Counted from the stretch's first letter, positions 6,719 to 13,138 are shown. The stretch is 13,866 nucleotides of DNA from Anaerolineales bacterium (GCA_020432595.1 JAGQGA010000075.1:1-13866); one strand, 5' to 3'. Notes: a model not told the origin generated them from the letters alone. Numbers and translations are program-made.

Positions 6719-6779
6719 AAGTTGGCGTAAATTTGTCTGGGCATTTTACGCACATACCTGTTTTTCAAGGAATGGCAAC

Positions 6780-7391
6780 ATGAGTAAGCGTTCTATCAAC
6801 AGCAATCAGCAAAAAAATCGCCGTGAGGAGCGCCGCTTGCAGCTTGAGCGTGAGCAACGAATGAAGCAGCTTCGCCTCTGGATTCCCATAGCTATTGTTG
6901 TGCTGGGGTTGCTGGGGCTATTTACATACCGTTTGTTTGAACCAGATGTGGCCGGTGTTGTTTTCGCAGAGGGAGAGATACCTGGCAACCAGCATGATGC
7001 TGCTTTGCAAATTCCTTTTGGGGCAAAACCGCCCATGGGTGGCCCCCATAACCCAACCTGGCAAAACTGTGGTATTTATGATACGCCAGTTGAGGCTCAA
7101 TATGCCATCCATTCCATGGAGCATGGAGCCATCTGGATTACCTATCAGCCTGATTTGCCTATAGATGAGGTAGAAGTTTTGGAAGATGTGGCACTGAAAA
7201 ACGGCCGTATTTTACTCGCCCCTTACCCAGAGCAAACGAGCCAGGTGGTTTTAACCGCCTGGGACTTGCAGCTTGAGCTAAATTCAGTGACTGATGAACG
7301 CTTAGAGAAATTTGTGGATCGGTATACCAACACACGGGGGCCAGAACGCGGGGCAAGCTGTGATGGCGGCCGGGGGACACCGCTTGGTTAA
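6780..7391 (+). CDS. DUF3105 membrane-anchored protein, first tandem copy (203 aa)
   Basis: Start at ATG 6780 after AAGGA (6767-6771); an upstream TTG in the same frame (6690) lies inside the promoter. A strongly basic N-terminus (about 1-33) precedes one membrane helix at about 34-50, and the rest should face outside. DUF3105 hallmarks are TWQNCGIYD (94-101) and HSMEHGAIWITYQPDLP (111-127). DUF3105 has no established function. Residues shared with the next gene are His72, His90, Cys97, His111, His115 and Cys194, a plausible metal site plus disulfide. Copper handling is inferred from the CopC/CopD gene in the same cluster. One degenerate copy of the window's common palindrome (AACGGCCGTA) lies at 7200. 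Confidence 0.88.
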   Translation: MSKRSINSNQQKNRREERRLQLEREQRMKQLRLWIPIAIVVLGLLGLFTYRLFEPDVAGVVFAEGEIPGNQHDAALQIPFGAKPPMGGPHNPTWQNCGIYDTPVEAQYAIHSMEHGAIWITYQPDLPIDEVEVLEDVALKNGRILLAPYPEQTSQVVLTAWDLQLELNSVTDERLEKFVDRYTNTRGPERGASCDGGRGTPLG

Positions 7392-7432
7392 GTGAATAAA
7401 CTTTTATATAAACGGGAAACTTGGAGAAGACG

Positions 7433-8014
7433 ATGACAACAGCAAGAAGAAGAACGGCCCCATCCGGGCCAACTGGTGGGATGAATATGACCTGGATCAT
7501 TGTCGGTGCGGTGGCACTGGCAGTAATGGGGCTTGGGTATTTACTCTATTTAAATGTGCGGCCAGAGCCAGCCATTGAGGGGATCGTTGTCTTCCCTCGT
7601 CCAGGACGGGGGCATGATAACACGGTTGTCTACGATTTTGGTGGTTTGCCGCCGGCCGGTGGCATTCACAACGACACCTGGCAAAACTGCGGCATTTATG
7701 ATGAGCCGGTTGAGGGCAAACACGCTGTCCATTCCATGGAACACGGCGCGGTTTGGATGACTTACGCCCCCGATTTGCCGGCCGATCAAATCGAGAGCTT
7801 GAAAGCACGGGTGCGGGAGCAAAGTTTTGTGCTGCTTAGCCCGTGGCCGGATCAAACCAGCCCCATCGTGTTAACGGCATGGGGCATCCAGTTGTCTGTG
7901 GATTCAGCCGATGACGGCCGGATCGATCAGTTCCTGGAAAAATACATTGTCGGGCCGCAAACCCCCGAACGCGGGGCAACCTGTGATCGCGGTACGGGCA
8001 TCCCGACTGGCTAG
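7433..8014 (+). CDS. DUF3105 membrane-anchored protein, second tandem copy (193 aa)
   Basis: Start at ATG 7433 after GGAGAAG (7423-7429); TTG 7421 is an in-frame alternative. The layout matches the preceding gene: a basic N-terminus, one membrane helix at about 20-41 and an exported DUF3105 domain with DTWQNCGIYDEPVE (81-94) and HSMEHGAVWMTYAPDLP (100-116), ending PERGATCDRGTGIPTG. His61, His79, Cys86, His100, His104 and Cys184 correspond to the six His/Cys residues of the first copy. The two proteins have clearly diverged outside these blocks, so the duplication is old and both copies appear maintained. The gene begins 41 bp after its paralogue and ends 10 bp before the next gene, fitting one operon. 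Function is not established for the family. Confidence 0.88.
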   Translation: MTTARRRTAPSGPTGGMNMTWIIVGAVALAVMGLGYLLYLNVRPEPAIEGIVVFPRPGRGHDNTVVYDFGGLPPAGGIHNDTWQNCGIYDEPVEGKHAVHSMEHGAVWMTYAPDLPADQIESLKARVREQSFVLLSPWPDQTSPIVLTAWGIQLSVDSADDGRIDQFLEKYIVGPQTPERGATCDRGTGIPTG

Positions 8015-8024
8015 GTGAGGTTCT

Positions 8025-8606
8025 ATGCATATTCGAGCAACAACTTGGAGCAAGCTTGGGCTGCTCCCCTTTATTTTGGGTGCGCTGCTGCTTTACAGCC
8101 AGCCCGCTTTGGCTCACTCCCGCGTCGAAGTTGGCCCCTATGTCATCATTGTTGGTTGGCGTGCCGAGCCAGCCATTGTAGGCGAGCGTAACGCCCTGGT
8201 TATTGAAATATTAGATCAGGACGACAACCCAGTTACTGGCGTGGATGGCACGATGGATTTGGAAGTCGAGTATGGTGGTCGCACTTTCCGCTCCAACTTA
8301 TCGGCTACTCCCACCGATGGCTATTACACCGCCGAGATTTTCCCCACCGTGCGTGGTCAATACGCTGTCCACTTGTTTGGTTTTATTGAAGACGAGGATG
8401 TGGATGTGGTGGTGGAGCCGGAAGAAGTTTTTGATGCCTCCCGCATTCAGTTTCCCGAAGTGGCACCTGCTGCCCGCGACCTGCAAGCCGACATTGCCAC
8501 CCTGCAAGCCGACCTGCAAGCCGCCCGAACGATGGCGTATATCGGCTTGGGCATTGGCGTGCTGGGCGTGGCTCTGGCGGCTTTTAGCCTCATACGTAAA
8601 CGGTGA
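8025..8606 (+). CDS. Secreted, C-terminally anchored protein with a predicted mature N-terminal histidine (193 aa)
   Basis: A signal peptide (about 1-30) ends in QPALA, and cleavage there exposes HSRVEVGPYVIIVGW, so His31 would be the first mature residue. A beta-rich domain follows (about 31-145, with a YtkA-like look: NALVIEILDQDDNPVTG and DGYYTAEIFPTVRGQYAVHLFG), then a heptad stretch (ARDLQADIATLQADLQAAR) and a C-terminal membrane helix (about 168-189) with a basic RKR end. It begins 10 bp after the DUF3105 gene. An N-terminal His is a copper ligand in CopC, so a copper or oxidase-assembly role is inferred, not shown. The last codon and the TGA stop are supplied by the heptamer-repeat island that follows. 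Confidence 0.8.
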   Translation: MHIRATTWSKLGLLPFILGALLLYSQPALAHSRVEVGPYVIIVGWRAEPAIVGERNALVIEILDQDDNPVTGVDGTMDLEVEYGGRTFRSNLSATPTDGYYTAEIFPTVRGQYAVHLFGFIEDEDVDVVVEPEEVFDASRIQFPEVAPAARDLQADIATLQADLQAARTMAYIGLGIGVLGVALAAFSLIRKR

Positions 8607-8671
8607 TCGGTGATCGGTAATCAGTAATCGGTTGGTGCCACTGATTACTGATTACTGATTACCGATTACTG
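8601..8671 (+). repeat. Heptamer-repeat hairpin island A (32-bp arms, 7-nt loop)
   Basis: The left arm 8601-8632 is a run of GT(A/G)ATC(A/G) heptamers and the right arm 8640-8671 is their complement (TGATTAC type), around the loop TGGTGCC (8633-8639). Of 32 positions 27 are Watson-Crick and the other five are G opposite T, which become G-U pairs in the plus-strand RNA. The whole stem therefore pairs in the sense transcript. The island starts at the last codon of the upstream gene, supplies its TGA and ends 11 bp before the next start codon. It resembles in style the short tandem heptamer repeats (STRR) of cyanobacteria. Confidence 0.85.
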
Positions 8672-8682
8672 CCCCATGAAAG

Positions 8683-10941
8683 ATGTTTCATCCAAGACAC
8701 AAAATATGGTCACTGCTGGTGCTGCTGGGCAGCTTGCTGCTTTGTGTACAGCAGGTATCTGCACACGCCATTCCGGTTAGCTCGCTGCCGCGTGAAAATG
8801 CGCGGCTTGATGTGGTTCCCGAAGAGATTGCGATTCGTTTTAATGAGCCGGTGGTACCGGAGTTGAGCAAGATTGAGGTGTTGACCCACGCCGGGGAGGA
8901 AGTGGCGGTGGGGTCAGTGCAGGGGCGTGATGAGAATATGGCCTTGTTTGTGACGCTGCCGGAGCTGAGCGAAGGGGCGTATTTGGTAAGCTGGCAGGTG
9001 TTGTCGGCGGTGGACGGCCATACCACCAGCGGGACGTTTTCGTTTGGGGTGGGGGCAGAGGCGGCCCCGGTGGCAACGGATACGAGCCTGCGGGCGCAGC
9101 TTTCGCTGTGGAGCGCGGTGGCACGATGGCTGACGTTAACGGCCGTTTCCCTCCTCCTCGGTCTCTTCGTCTTCCGTCTGCTGGTGTGGAACCCGGTTTT
9201 TGCTGCCGTAGATGATTTGTCTGCCGACGAAGTGGCGCTGGATGCGGCGCAAATGCAGCGTGGTCTGACTATTGCCTGGATTGGTGTGGGGTTGTTGGGC
9301 TTAGGGCTGCTGGTGGTGCTGGTAGACCAGGTGGCGGCGTTTGGCAGCAACATTGACAGTTGGGTCAGGACGCAGTTTGGGCGAATGTGGCTGCTGCGGT
9401 TGGGGTTAACGGCCGTTATCACCCTTCTCCTCTGGCAACTGCGGCGCAACCCCCAGCCGTGGCTGCTGTATGCGGGCGTGGTTGTGGGCGTAGGGGTAGC
9501 CTGCACCACCTCACTCATCAGCCACAGCGCCGCCCTGCTGCTCGATTCCACCCAGGCAACAGCCGTTGATTTGGCCCACACCATCGCCGCCGCCATCTGG
9601 GTGGGCGGACTGGTCTATTTGGGCGTGGCCGTGGCGCAGGCGCGGCGGCTGGAAGAAGAAGTGCGAACCTGGCTTAACCTCAGCCTGATTCTGAACTTTT
9701 CCGTGCTGGCAGCACTGGCGGTAGGGGTGCTGCTGTTGAGCGGTGGTTATCTGGCGGCGCAGCATGTGGGCAGTTGGACGGCACTGGTGGGCACGCTGTA
9801 TGGGCGGGTGCTGCTGGGCAAGCTGGGGCTGGCACTGCTGGCCTTTGCCCTGGCGGGGGTCAATTTGGTGCTCATCAAGCCCCGGCTGAACAAGCTGTAT
9901 GACGGCGAGGCAACGGGGGCGGCAGTAACGGCCGTTTTGCGCCGTTTCCGGCTGGTGGTGACGGCCGAGGCGGTGACGGCATTGCTGCTCATTTTAGCGG
10001 CTGGCTTCTTGGCCGACATCCAGCGCGGGGTAGATGCGCCGCTGCTGGGCAACGAGCCGGGGCGCACGGTCATCAGCCAAACGGCCGACGACCTCAACGT
10101 GGAACTGACGGTGGAGCCGGCGTTGGTGGGGTGGAATAGTTTTGACGTGGCGGTGTTTGATGAGAACGGCCGTTTAGCCACCGACATAGACGAAATTTCC
10201 TACCGCTTCACCTTCCTGGGTCGCTCGATGGGAGCGAACGAAGTGGAGGCCGAACGGCAGGAGAACGGCACCTATCGCATTGAAGGCAACTTCATCAGCC
10301 TCATCGGCGGCTGGCAAATGGAAGTGGCAATTCGCCGTCCTAACGCCTTTGACACCTTTGTCCCCTATCGAATGGAAGCCGGGCTGGGCGGCGAAATTGT
10401 CAACGCCGAGCAAGGGGTCAGTTGGCTACAGCGGGCGGCCAACTTTATGACGCTGCTGGGCAGCCTGGGCTACGGCGCAATTATTGTGCTGCTGGCAATT
10501 AGCTGGGGGTTTATCGCCACGCGAGCCGCCAAGCGGGAGTGGCAGCTTGTGCCGCTGCTGCTGATGAGCATTTTTGCCTTCTGGCTGGGGGCGGGGTACC
10601 TGTTTACCTTTTTTGACGTAGAATACACTCCCTCCAAATTCCTCACCAACCCCATCGTGCCCGACCAAAACTCGATAGCCATTGGGCAGGAGCTGTTTTT
10701 AACGAATTGCGCCACTTGTCACGGCGAGCTGGGGCGGGGCGATGGCCCCACGGCGTTGTCGCTCAACCCGCCGCCGGTGGATTTTGCCAGCGGTCATACC
10801 GCGACCCATCCTGATGGCGACCTCTATTACTGGATTCGCACGGGGATTGAGGGCACGCCGATGCCGGCCTTTGAGGAACAATTTAGCAGCGAAGAGACGT
10901 GGCACTTGGTCAATTATGTGCGGCGATTGGCGAATCAGTAA
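8683..10941 (+). CDS. CopC-CopD copper protein fused to a beta domain and cytochrome c (752 aa)
   Basis: Domains in order: a signal peptide to Ala27; a CopC domain (28-126), where cleavage at VSA exposes His28 and DGH at 111-113 matches the CopC Cu(II) ligands; eight membrane helices of the CopD type (about 141-445, including LISHSAALL with His281 and DLAHT with His299); an exported beta domain (about 468-567) resembling the FixH/YtkA-like modules; two more helices (about 593-643); and a class I cytochrome c with CATCH at 676-680 and a likely Met727 axial ligand in GTPMPAF. CopC binds and CopD moves copper across the membrane, usually for oxidase supply or resistance. The added haem domain suggests coupling to electron transfer (inference). 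ATG 8683 lacks a clear ribosome-binding site. Confidence 0.9.
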   Translation: MFHPRHKIWSLLVLLGSLLLCVQQVSAHAIPVSSLPRENARLDVVPEEIAIRFNEPVVPELSKIEVLTHAGEEVAVGSVQGRDENMALFVTLPELSEGAYLVSWQVLSAVDGHTTSGTFSFGVGAEAAPVATDTSLRAQLSLWSAVARWLTLTAVSLLLGLFVFRLLVWNPVFAAVDDLSADEVALDAAQMQRGLTIAWIGVGLLGLGLLVVLVDQVAAFGSNIDSWVRTQFGRMWLLRLGLTAVITLLLWQLRRNPQPWLLYAGVVVGVGVACTTSLISHSAALLLDSTQATAVDLAHTIAAAIWVGGLVYLGVAVAQARRLEEEVRTWLNLSLILNFSVLAALAVGVLLLSGGYLAAQHVGSWTALVGTLYGRVLLGKLGLALLAFALAGVNLVLIKPRLNKLYDGEATGAAVTAVLRRFRLVVTAEAVTALLLILAAGFLADIQRGVDAPLLGNEPGRTVISQTADDLNVELTVEPALVGWNSFDVAVFDENGRLATDIDEISYRFTFLGRSMGANEVEAERQENGTYRIEGNFISLIGGWQMEVAIRRPNAFDTFVPYRMEAGLGGEIVNAEQGVSWLQRAANFMTLLGSLGYGAIIVLLAISWGFIATRAAKREWQLVPLLLMSIFAFWLGAGYLFTFFDVEYTPSKFLTNPIVPDQNSIAIGQELFLTNCATCHGELGRGDGPTALSLNPPPVDFASGHTATHPDGDLYYWIRTGIEGTPMPAFEEQFSSEETWHLVNYVRRLANQ

Positions 10942-11014
10942 CGGTGATCAGTAATCGGTAATCGGTAATCAGTAGCCTCCATACTGATTACTGGTCACTG
11001 ATAACTGATTACTG
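10942..11014 (+). repeat. Heptamer-repeat hairpin island B (33-bp arms, 7-nt loop)
   Basis: This island has the same heptamer units as 8601-8671 but an independent arrangement. The left arm is 10942-10974, the loop GCCTCCA is 10975-10981 and the right arm is 10982-11014. Of 33 pairs 26 are Watson-Crick, five are G-U in the plus-strand RNA, and two are true mismatches. It begins directly after the TAA of the copper fusion gene and ends 13 bp before the next start codon, so the two islands bracket that gene. Confidence 0.85.
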
Positions 11015-11027
11015 AAAAGAGGCAACA

Positions 11028-12017
11028 GTGAACACAATCAGATGGGGTTTGGTTTCCACGGCGCGGATTAACCGGCGGGTGATTCCGGCACTGCGGCAGT
11101 CGCCGCGTGCGGAGTTGGTGGCGGTTGCCAGCCGCGATTTGGCGGCAGCGCAGGCGTATGCGGCGGAGTGGGAGATTCCGCAGGCGTTTGGCAGCTATGA
11201 GGCGATGCTGCAATCGGATGTGGTAGACGCGGTTTATATTAGCTTGCCCAACACGCTCCACGCCGAATGGACGATTTATGCGCTGCGGCATGGCAAGCAT
11301 GTGCTGTGCGAAAAACCGCTGGCAACGTCGCTGGCAGAAGTGGACGCGATGATTGCCGCAGCGAACGAGACGGGGCGGATGCTGGCGGAGGCGTTTATGT
11401 ATCGCCATCATCCGCAAACAAAGCTGGTGGGGGAGTGGGTGCAAAACGGCCGTTTAGGCGACCTCCTTTCCGTTCGCGCCACTTTCAATTTTGCCATGGG
11501 CAGCCGCAACAATATCCGCCTGGCACCTGAATTGGGCGGCGGCTCGCTGTGGGATGTGGGCGTGTACCCGGTCAGCTTTGCCCAATATGTGATGGGTGGG
11601 CCACCAGTGCAGGTGTTTGGCAGCCAATGGCTGGGTGAAAGCGGGGTGGATGAACTGTTTAACGGGCAGCTTGTTTACAGCGGGGGGCGGCTGGGGCAAA
11701 TTGCGTCGTCGTTTCGCACGCCGTATTACACAATGGCCGAGGTGGTGGGGACAAACGGCCGTTTGTCTCTCACCCGCCCCTTCACCGCCCTCGACAACCC
11801 GCGCCGCCAGCTTCTCTTCTTCGGCCCCGACAGCGACGACCCTGTGGAAATCTCTGTTCCAGATGAATATCTCTATCTGGGTGAAGTTGAAGACATGCAC
11901 GACGCGATTTTGCATGGGCAGCCGAGCTATCTGACGCTGGCGGAAACGCGCAACCACGTCAAAACGGTGCTGGCACTGTATGAGTCGGCGCGGACGGGGC
12001 AGGTGGTGGGGGTGTAG
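11028..12017 (+). CDS. Gfo/Idh/MocA family NAD(P)-dependent oxidoreductase (329 aa)
   Basis: The N-terminal Rossmann domain begins with MNTIRWGLVSTARINRRVIP, where the usual GxGxxG is replaced by GLVSTARI as in many family members. EKPLA (95-99) holds the conserved Lys96. The C-terminal domain has GGGSLWDVGVYPV (170-182), with Asp176 and Tyr180 in the positions seen in dihydrodiol dehydrogenase and glucose-fructose oxidoreductase-like members. The enzyme probably oxidises or reduces a sugar or cyclic polyol with NAD(P); the substrate cannot be read. GTG 11028 is the start, preceded by AAGAGG (11017-11022). It follows the copper gene in the same direction but is separated by hairpin island B, and no functional link to copper is evident. 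The family's usual length is 320-360 residues. Confidence 0.9.
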   Translation: MNTIRWGLVSTARINRRVIPALRQSPRAELVAVASRDLAAAQAYAAEWEIPQAFGSYEAMLQSDVVDAVYISLPNTLHAEWTIYALRHGKHVLCEKPLATSLAEVDAMIAAANETGRMLAEAFMYRHHPQTKLVGEWVQNGRLGDLLSVRATFNFAMGSRNNIRLAPELGGGSLWDVGVYPVSFAQYVMGGPPVQVFGSQWLGESGVDELFNGQLVYSGGRLGQIASSFRTPYYTMAEVVGTNGRLSLTRPFTALDNPRRQLLFFGPDSDDPVEISVPDEYLYLGEVEDMHDAILHGQPSYLTLAETRNHVKTVLALYESARTGQVVGV

Positions 12018-12019
12018 GT

Positions 12020-12104
12020 GACGGACGACGCGGATTTTGGCGGATTCATACGGATGTCTCCTTGTTTTATCCGTGAAAACCCGCTCCGATCCGCGTTATC
12101 TGCG
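12020..12104. repeat. Intergenic inverted-repeat island of (A)TCCGCG/CGCGGAT units
   Basis: The left arm 12020-12055 contains CGCGGAT, GGCGGAT and TACGGAT units. The right arm 12069-12104 contains ATCCGTG, GATCCGCG and related units. Aligned as a hairpin, 23 of 36 positions are Watson-Crick and five more can be G-U, around a 13-nt loop. It is the only content between the converging oxidoreductase and lipoprotein genes (12018-12141). A T-rich run (12111-12119) follows on the plus strand, so it could terminate the oxidoreductase transcript. A short open frame across it (12018-12224) is not a gene. Confidence 0.7.
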
Positions 12105-12141
12105 ATGCCATTTTCTTTTTCAGGCAGGCTACTAGGTCAAA

Positions 12142-12975
12142 CTAAGATGCGGTATCAAGTGTCAAAGCGGGGGCTTCGGTTGCCTCTAAAGCGATTGTGC
12201 TTAAATCAAGGACAAGATTGGTGAAACCGGCCGCCTGGCTTAGATCGGTGCTAACCAGCCGTGTTTGATGGTCTTGTTCTTGTTCATAGCGAACGGTGAA
12301 CCACATGTTGCCTACAAAACGGCCGTTTTTCCACACCCCACCACCCGAATCCCCCGGCTCAACCGATGAACCATCCAGGCTGCGTAGGGTCAGCAAAGGG
12401 ACTCTGTTTTGGGTATCAATTGCCATGATTTCAGCAGTGATGACGACCGTTTTTTGTCTGTCTTCTTTGGTGCGTTGGATGACCTCGACCGTATCACCCA
12501 CCTGAAGTTGGGTGGCATCAATGGTCATTGTGGCTGCGGGAACCAATGTTGTCAGCACGGCTGGGGTTTCCAAGATCAGCGTGCCGCTGTCGCGGAAAAG
12601 CAGGTGTTGATAGAGCGATTGGCCGTTCATTTCCAGCAGGAGCGTGCCAGTCGTGTTAAAAAACTGCACCGTTGTCGGTACACCGTTCGGCCAATGATCA
12701 TGGGTGATAAGCAAAATATGCTCGCCGCTTGTTAGCAACGTTCCTAGCCCGTAAGCAACCGTTTGGTTAATTTGCAGTACCGTTTCACCATCTCCAGTTG
12801 CCGTTGTTTCCTGTAGCTCCTCAAAGGTCATCGTGATTTGCACCGTTACCTGCGTGATTGCGCTTGCATAAGGGGAGGGCTGTGTTTCCAAAACGGCCGT
12901 TTCCCGCCCCCCACACCCAATCATCCATACCGCTGCCAGCAAAATAACCACTTGTTTGACAAAAAACCGTTTCAT
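12142..12975 (-). CDS. Lipoprotein with a degenerate trypsin-like (S1-type) protease fold (277 aa)
   Basis: An N-terminal signal with a lipobox-like WMIGC places the lipidated cysteine at residue 21, so the protein is membrane-tethered and extracytoplasmic. The core looks like a chymotrypsin-fold protease. GLGTLLTSGEHILLITHDHW (76-95) fits the G-x-G pattern leading to the catalytic-His region, with His92 or His94 as candidate. EPGDSGGGVWKNGRFVGNMW (206-225) contains GDSGG with Ser210. The segment that usually carries the catalytic Asp (D-L-A-L-L type) reads AIDTQNRVPLLTL, with Arg-Val where Asp-Leu is expected, so activity is doubtful. AGGAG lies 11 bp before ATG 12975. It converges on the oxidoreductase gene and diverges from the MntA-like gene. 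Confidence 0.75.
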   Translation of the reverse strand: MKRFFVKQVVILLAAVWMIGCGGRETAVLETQPSPYASAITQVTVQITMTFEELQETTATGDGETVLQINQTVAYGLGTLLTSGEHILLITHDHWPNGVPTTVQFFNTTGTLLLEMNGQSLYQHLLFRDSGTLILETPAVLTTLVPAATMTIDATQLQVGDTVEVIQRTKEDRQKTVVITAEIMAIDTQNRVPLLTLRSLDGSSVEPGDSGGGVWKNGRFVGNMWFTVRYEQEQDHQTRLVSTDLSQAAGFTNLVLDLSTIALEATEAPALTLDTAS

Positions 12976-13079
12976 GGCTGCTTACACTCCTGTTCGCCTC
13001 GTGGGCGGTGATATGCTTGCAGTCTGCCGCCAGGCCGTCAGCGGCCGGTGATGCGGCTGTGATCGGCGCGTGGTTCTGC

Positions 13080-13098
13080 ATGATCACAACGTGATCAT
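13080..13098. promoter_or_regulatory. Operator-like palindrome between divergent genes
   Basis: ATGATCAC-AAC-GTGATCAT is a 19-bp sequence with two perfect 8-bp arms and a 3-bp spacer, the usual size of a dimeric repressor site. It lies 105 bp upstream of the lipoprotein start and 85 bp upstream of the MntA-like start. Toxin-antitoxin modules are often autoregulated, but MntA has no DNA-binding domain, so the binding protein is unknown. Confidence 0.4.
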
Positions 13099-13138
13099 CG
13101 GCAAATTGGGGCAAAATAGAGTGAAAGCGTGGTCGCTA

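Larger units (their letters stand above)
277..12901. repeat. Dispersed 10-bp palindrome AACGGCCGTT, 20 exact copies
   Basis: Exact copies start at 277, 1364, 1838, 2037, 2077, 3758, 3900, 4770, 4962, 5850, 6046, 6417, 9138, 9408, 9927, 10165, 11445, 11754, 12318 and 12892. A one-mismatch copy is at 7200. Eighteen copies are inside genes and two are in the intergenic elements at 261 and 1349. Some extend further as palindromes, for example 16 bp at 2034-2049 and 11751-11766. The pentapeptide genes, the 8025 gene, the second DUF3105 gene and both toxin-antitoxin loci have none. Confidence 0.95.

Noticed and set aside
6690..6779. TTG start at 6690 for the first DUF3105 protein
   Set aside because: The TTG is part of the TTGATA -35 hexamer, so it would not be transcribed; ATG 6780 has a proper AAGGA.
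8688..9596. 302-codon minus-strand ORF opposite the copper fusion gene
   Set aside because: The plus-strand frame encodes clear CopC and CopD domains. The antisense product is Ser/Thr/Arg/Pro-rich with no recognisable domain, a common artefact of GC-rich coding DNA.
8601..11014. Heptamer repeats considered as a CRISPR array
   Set aside because: Units are 7 bp without spacers and are arranged as inverted arms around a short loop; no cas genes are present.
12018..12224. Plus-strand ORF after the oxidoreductase
   Set aside because: It covers the CGCGGAT inverted-repeat island and antisense of the lipoprotein end; no protein-like features.
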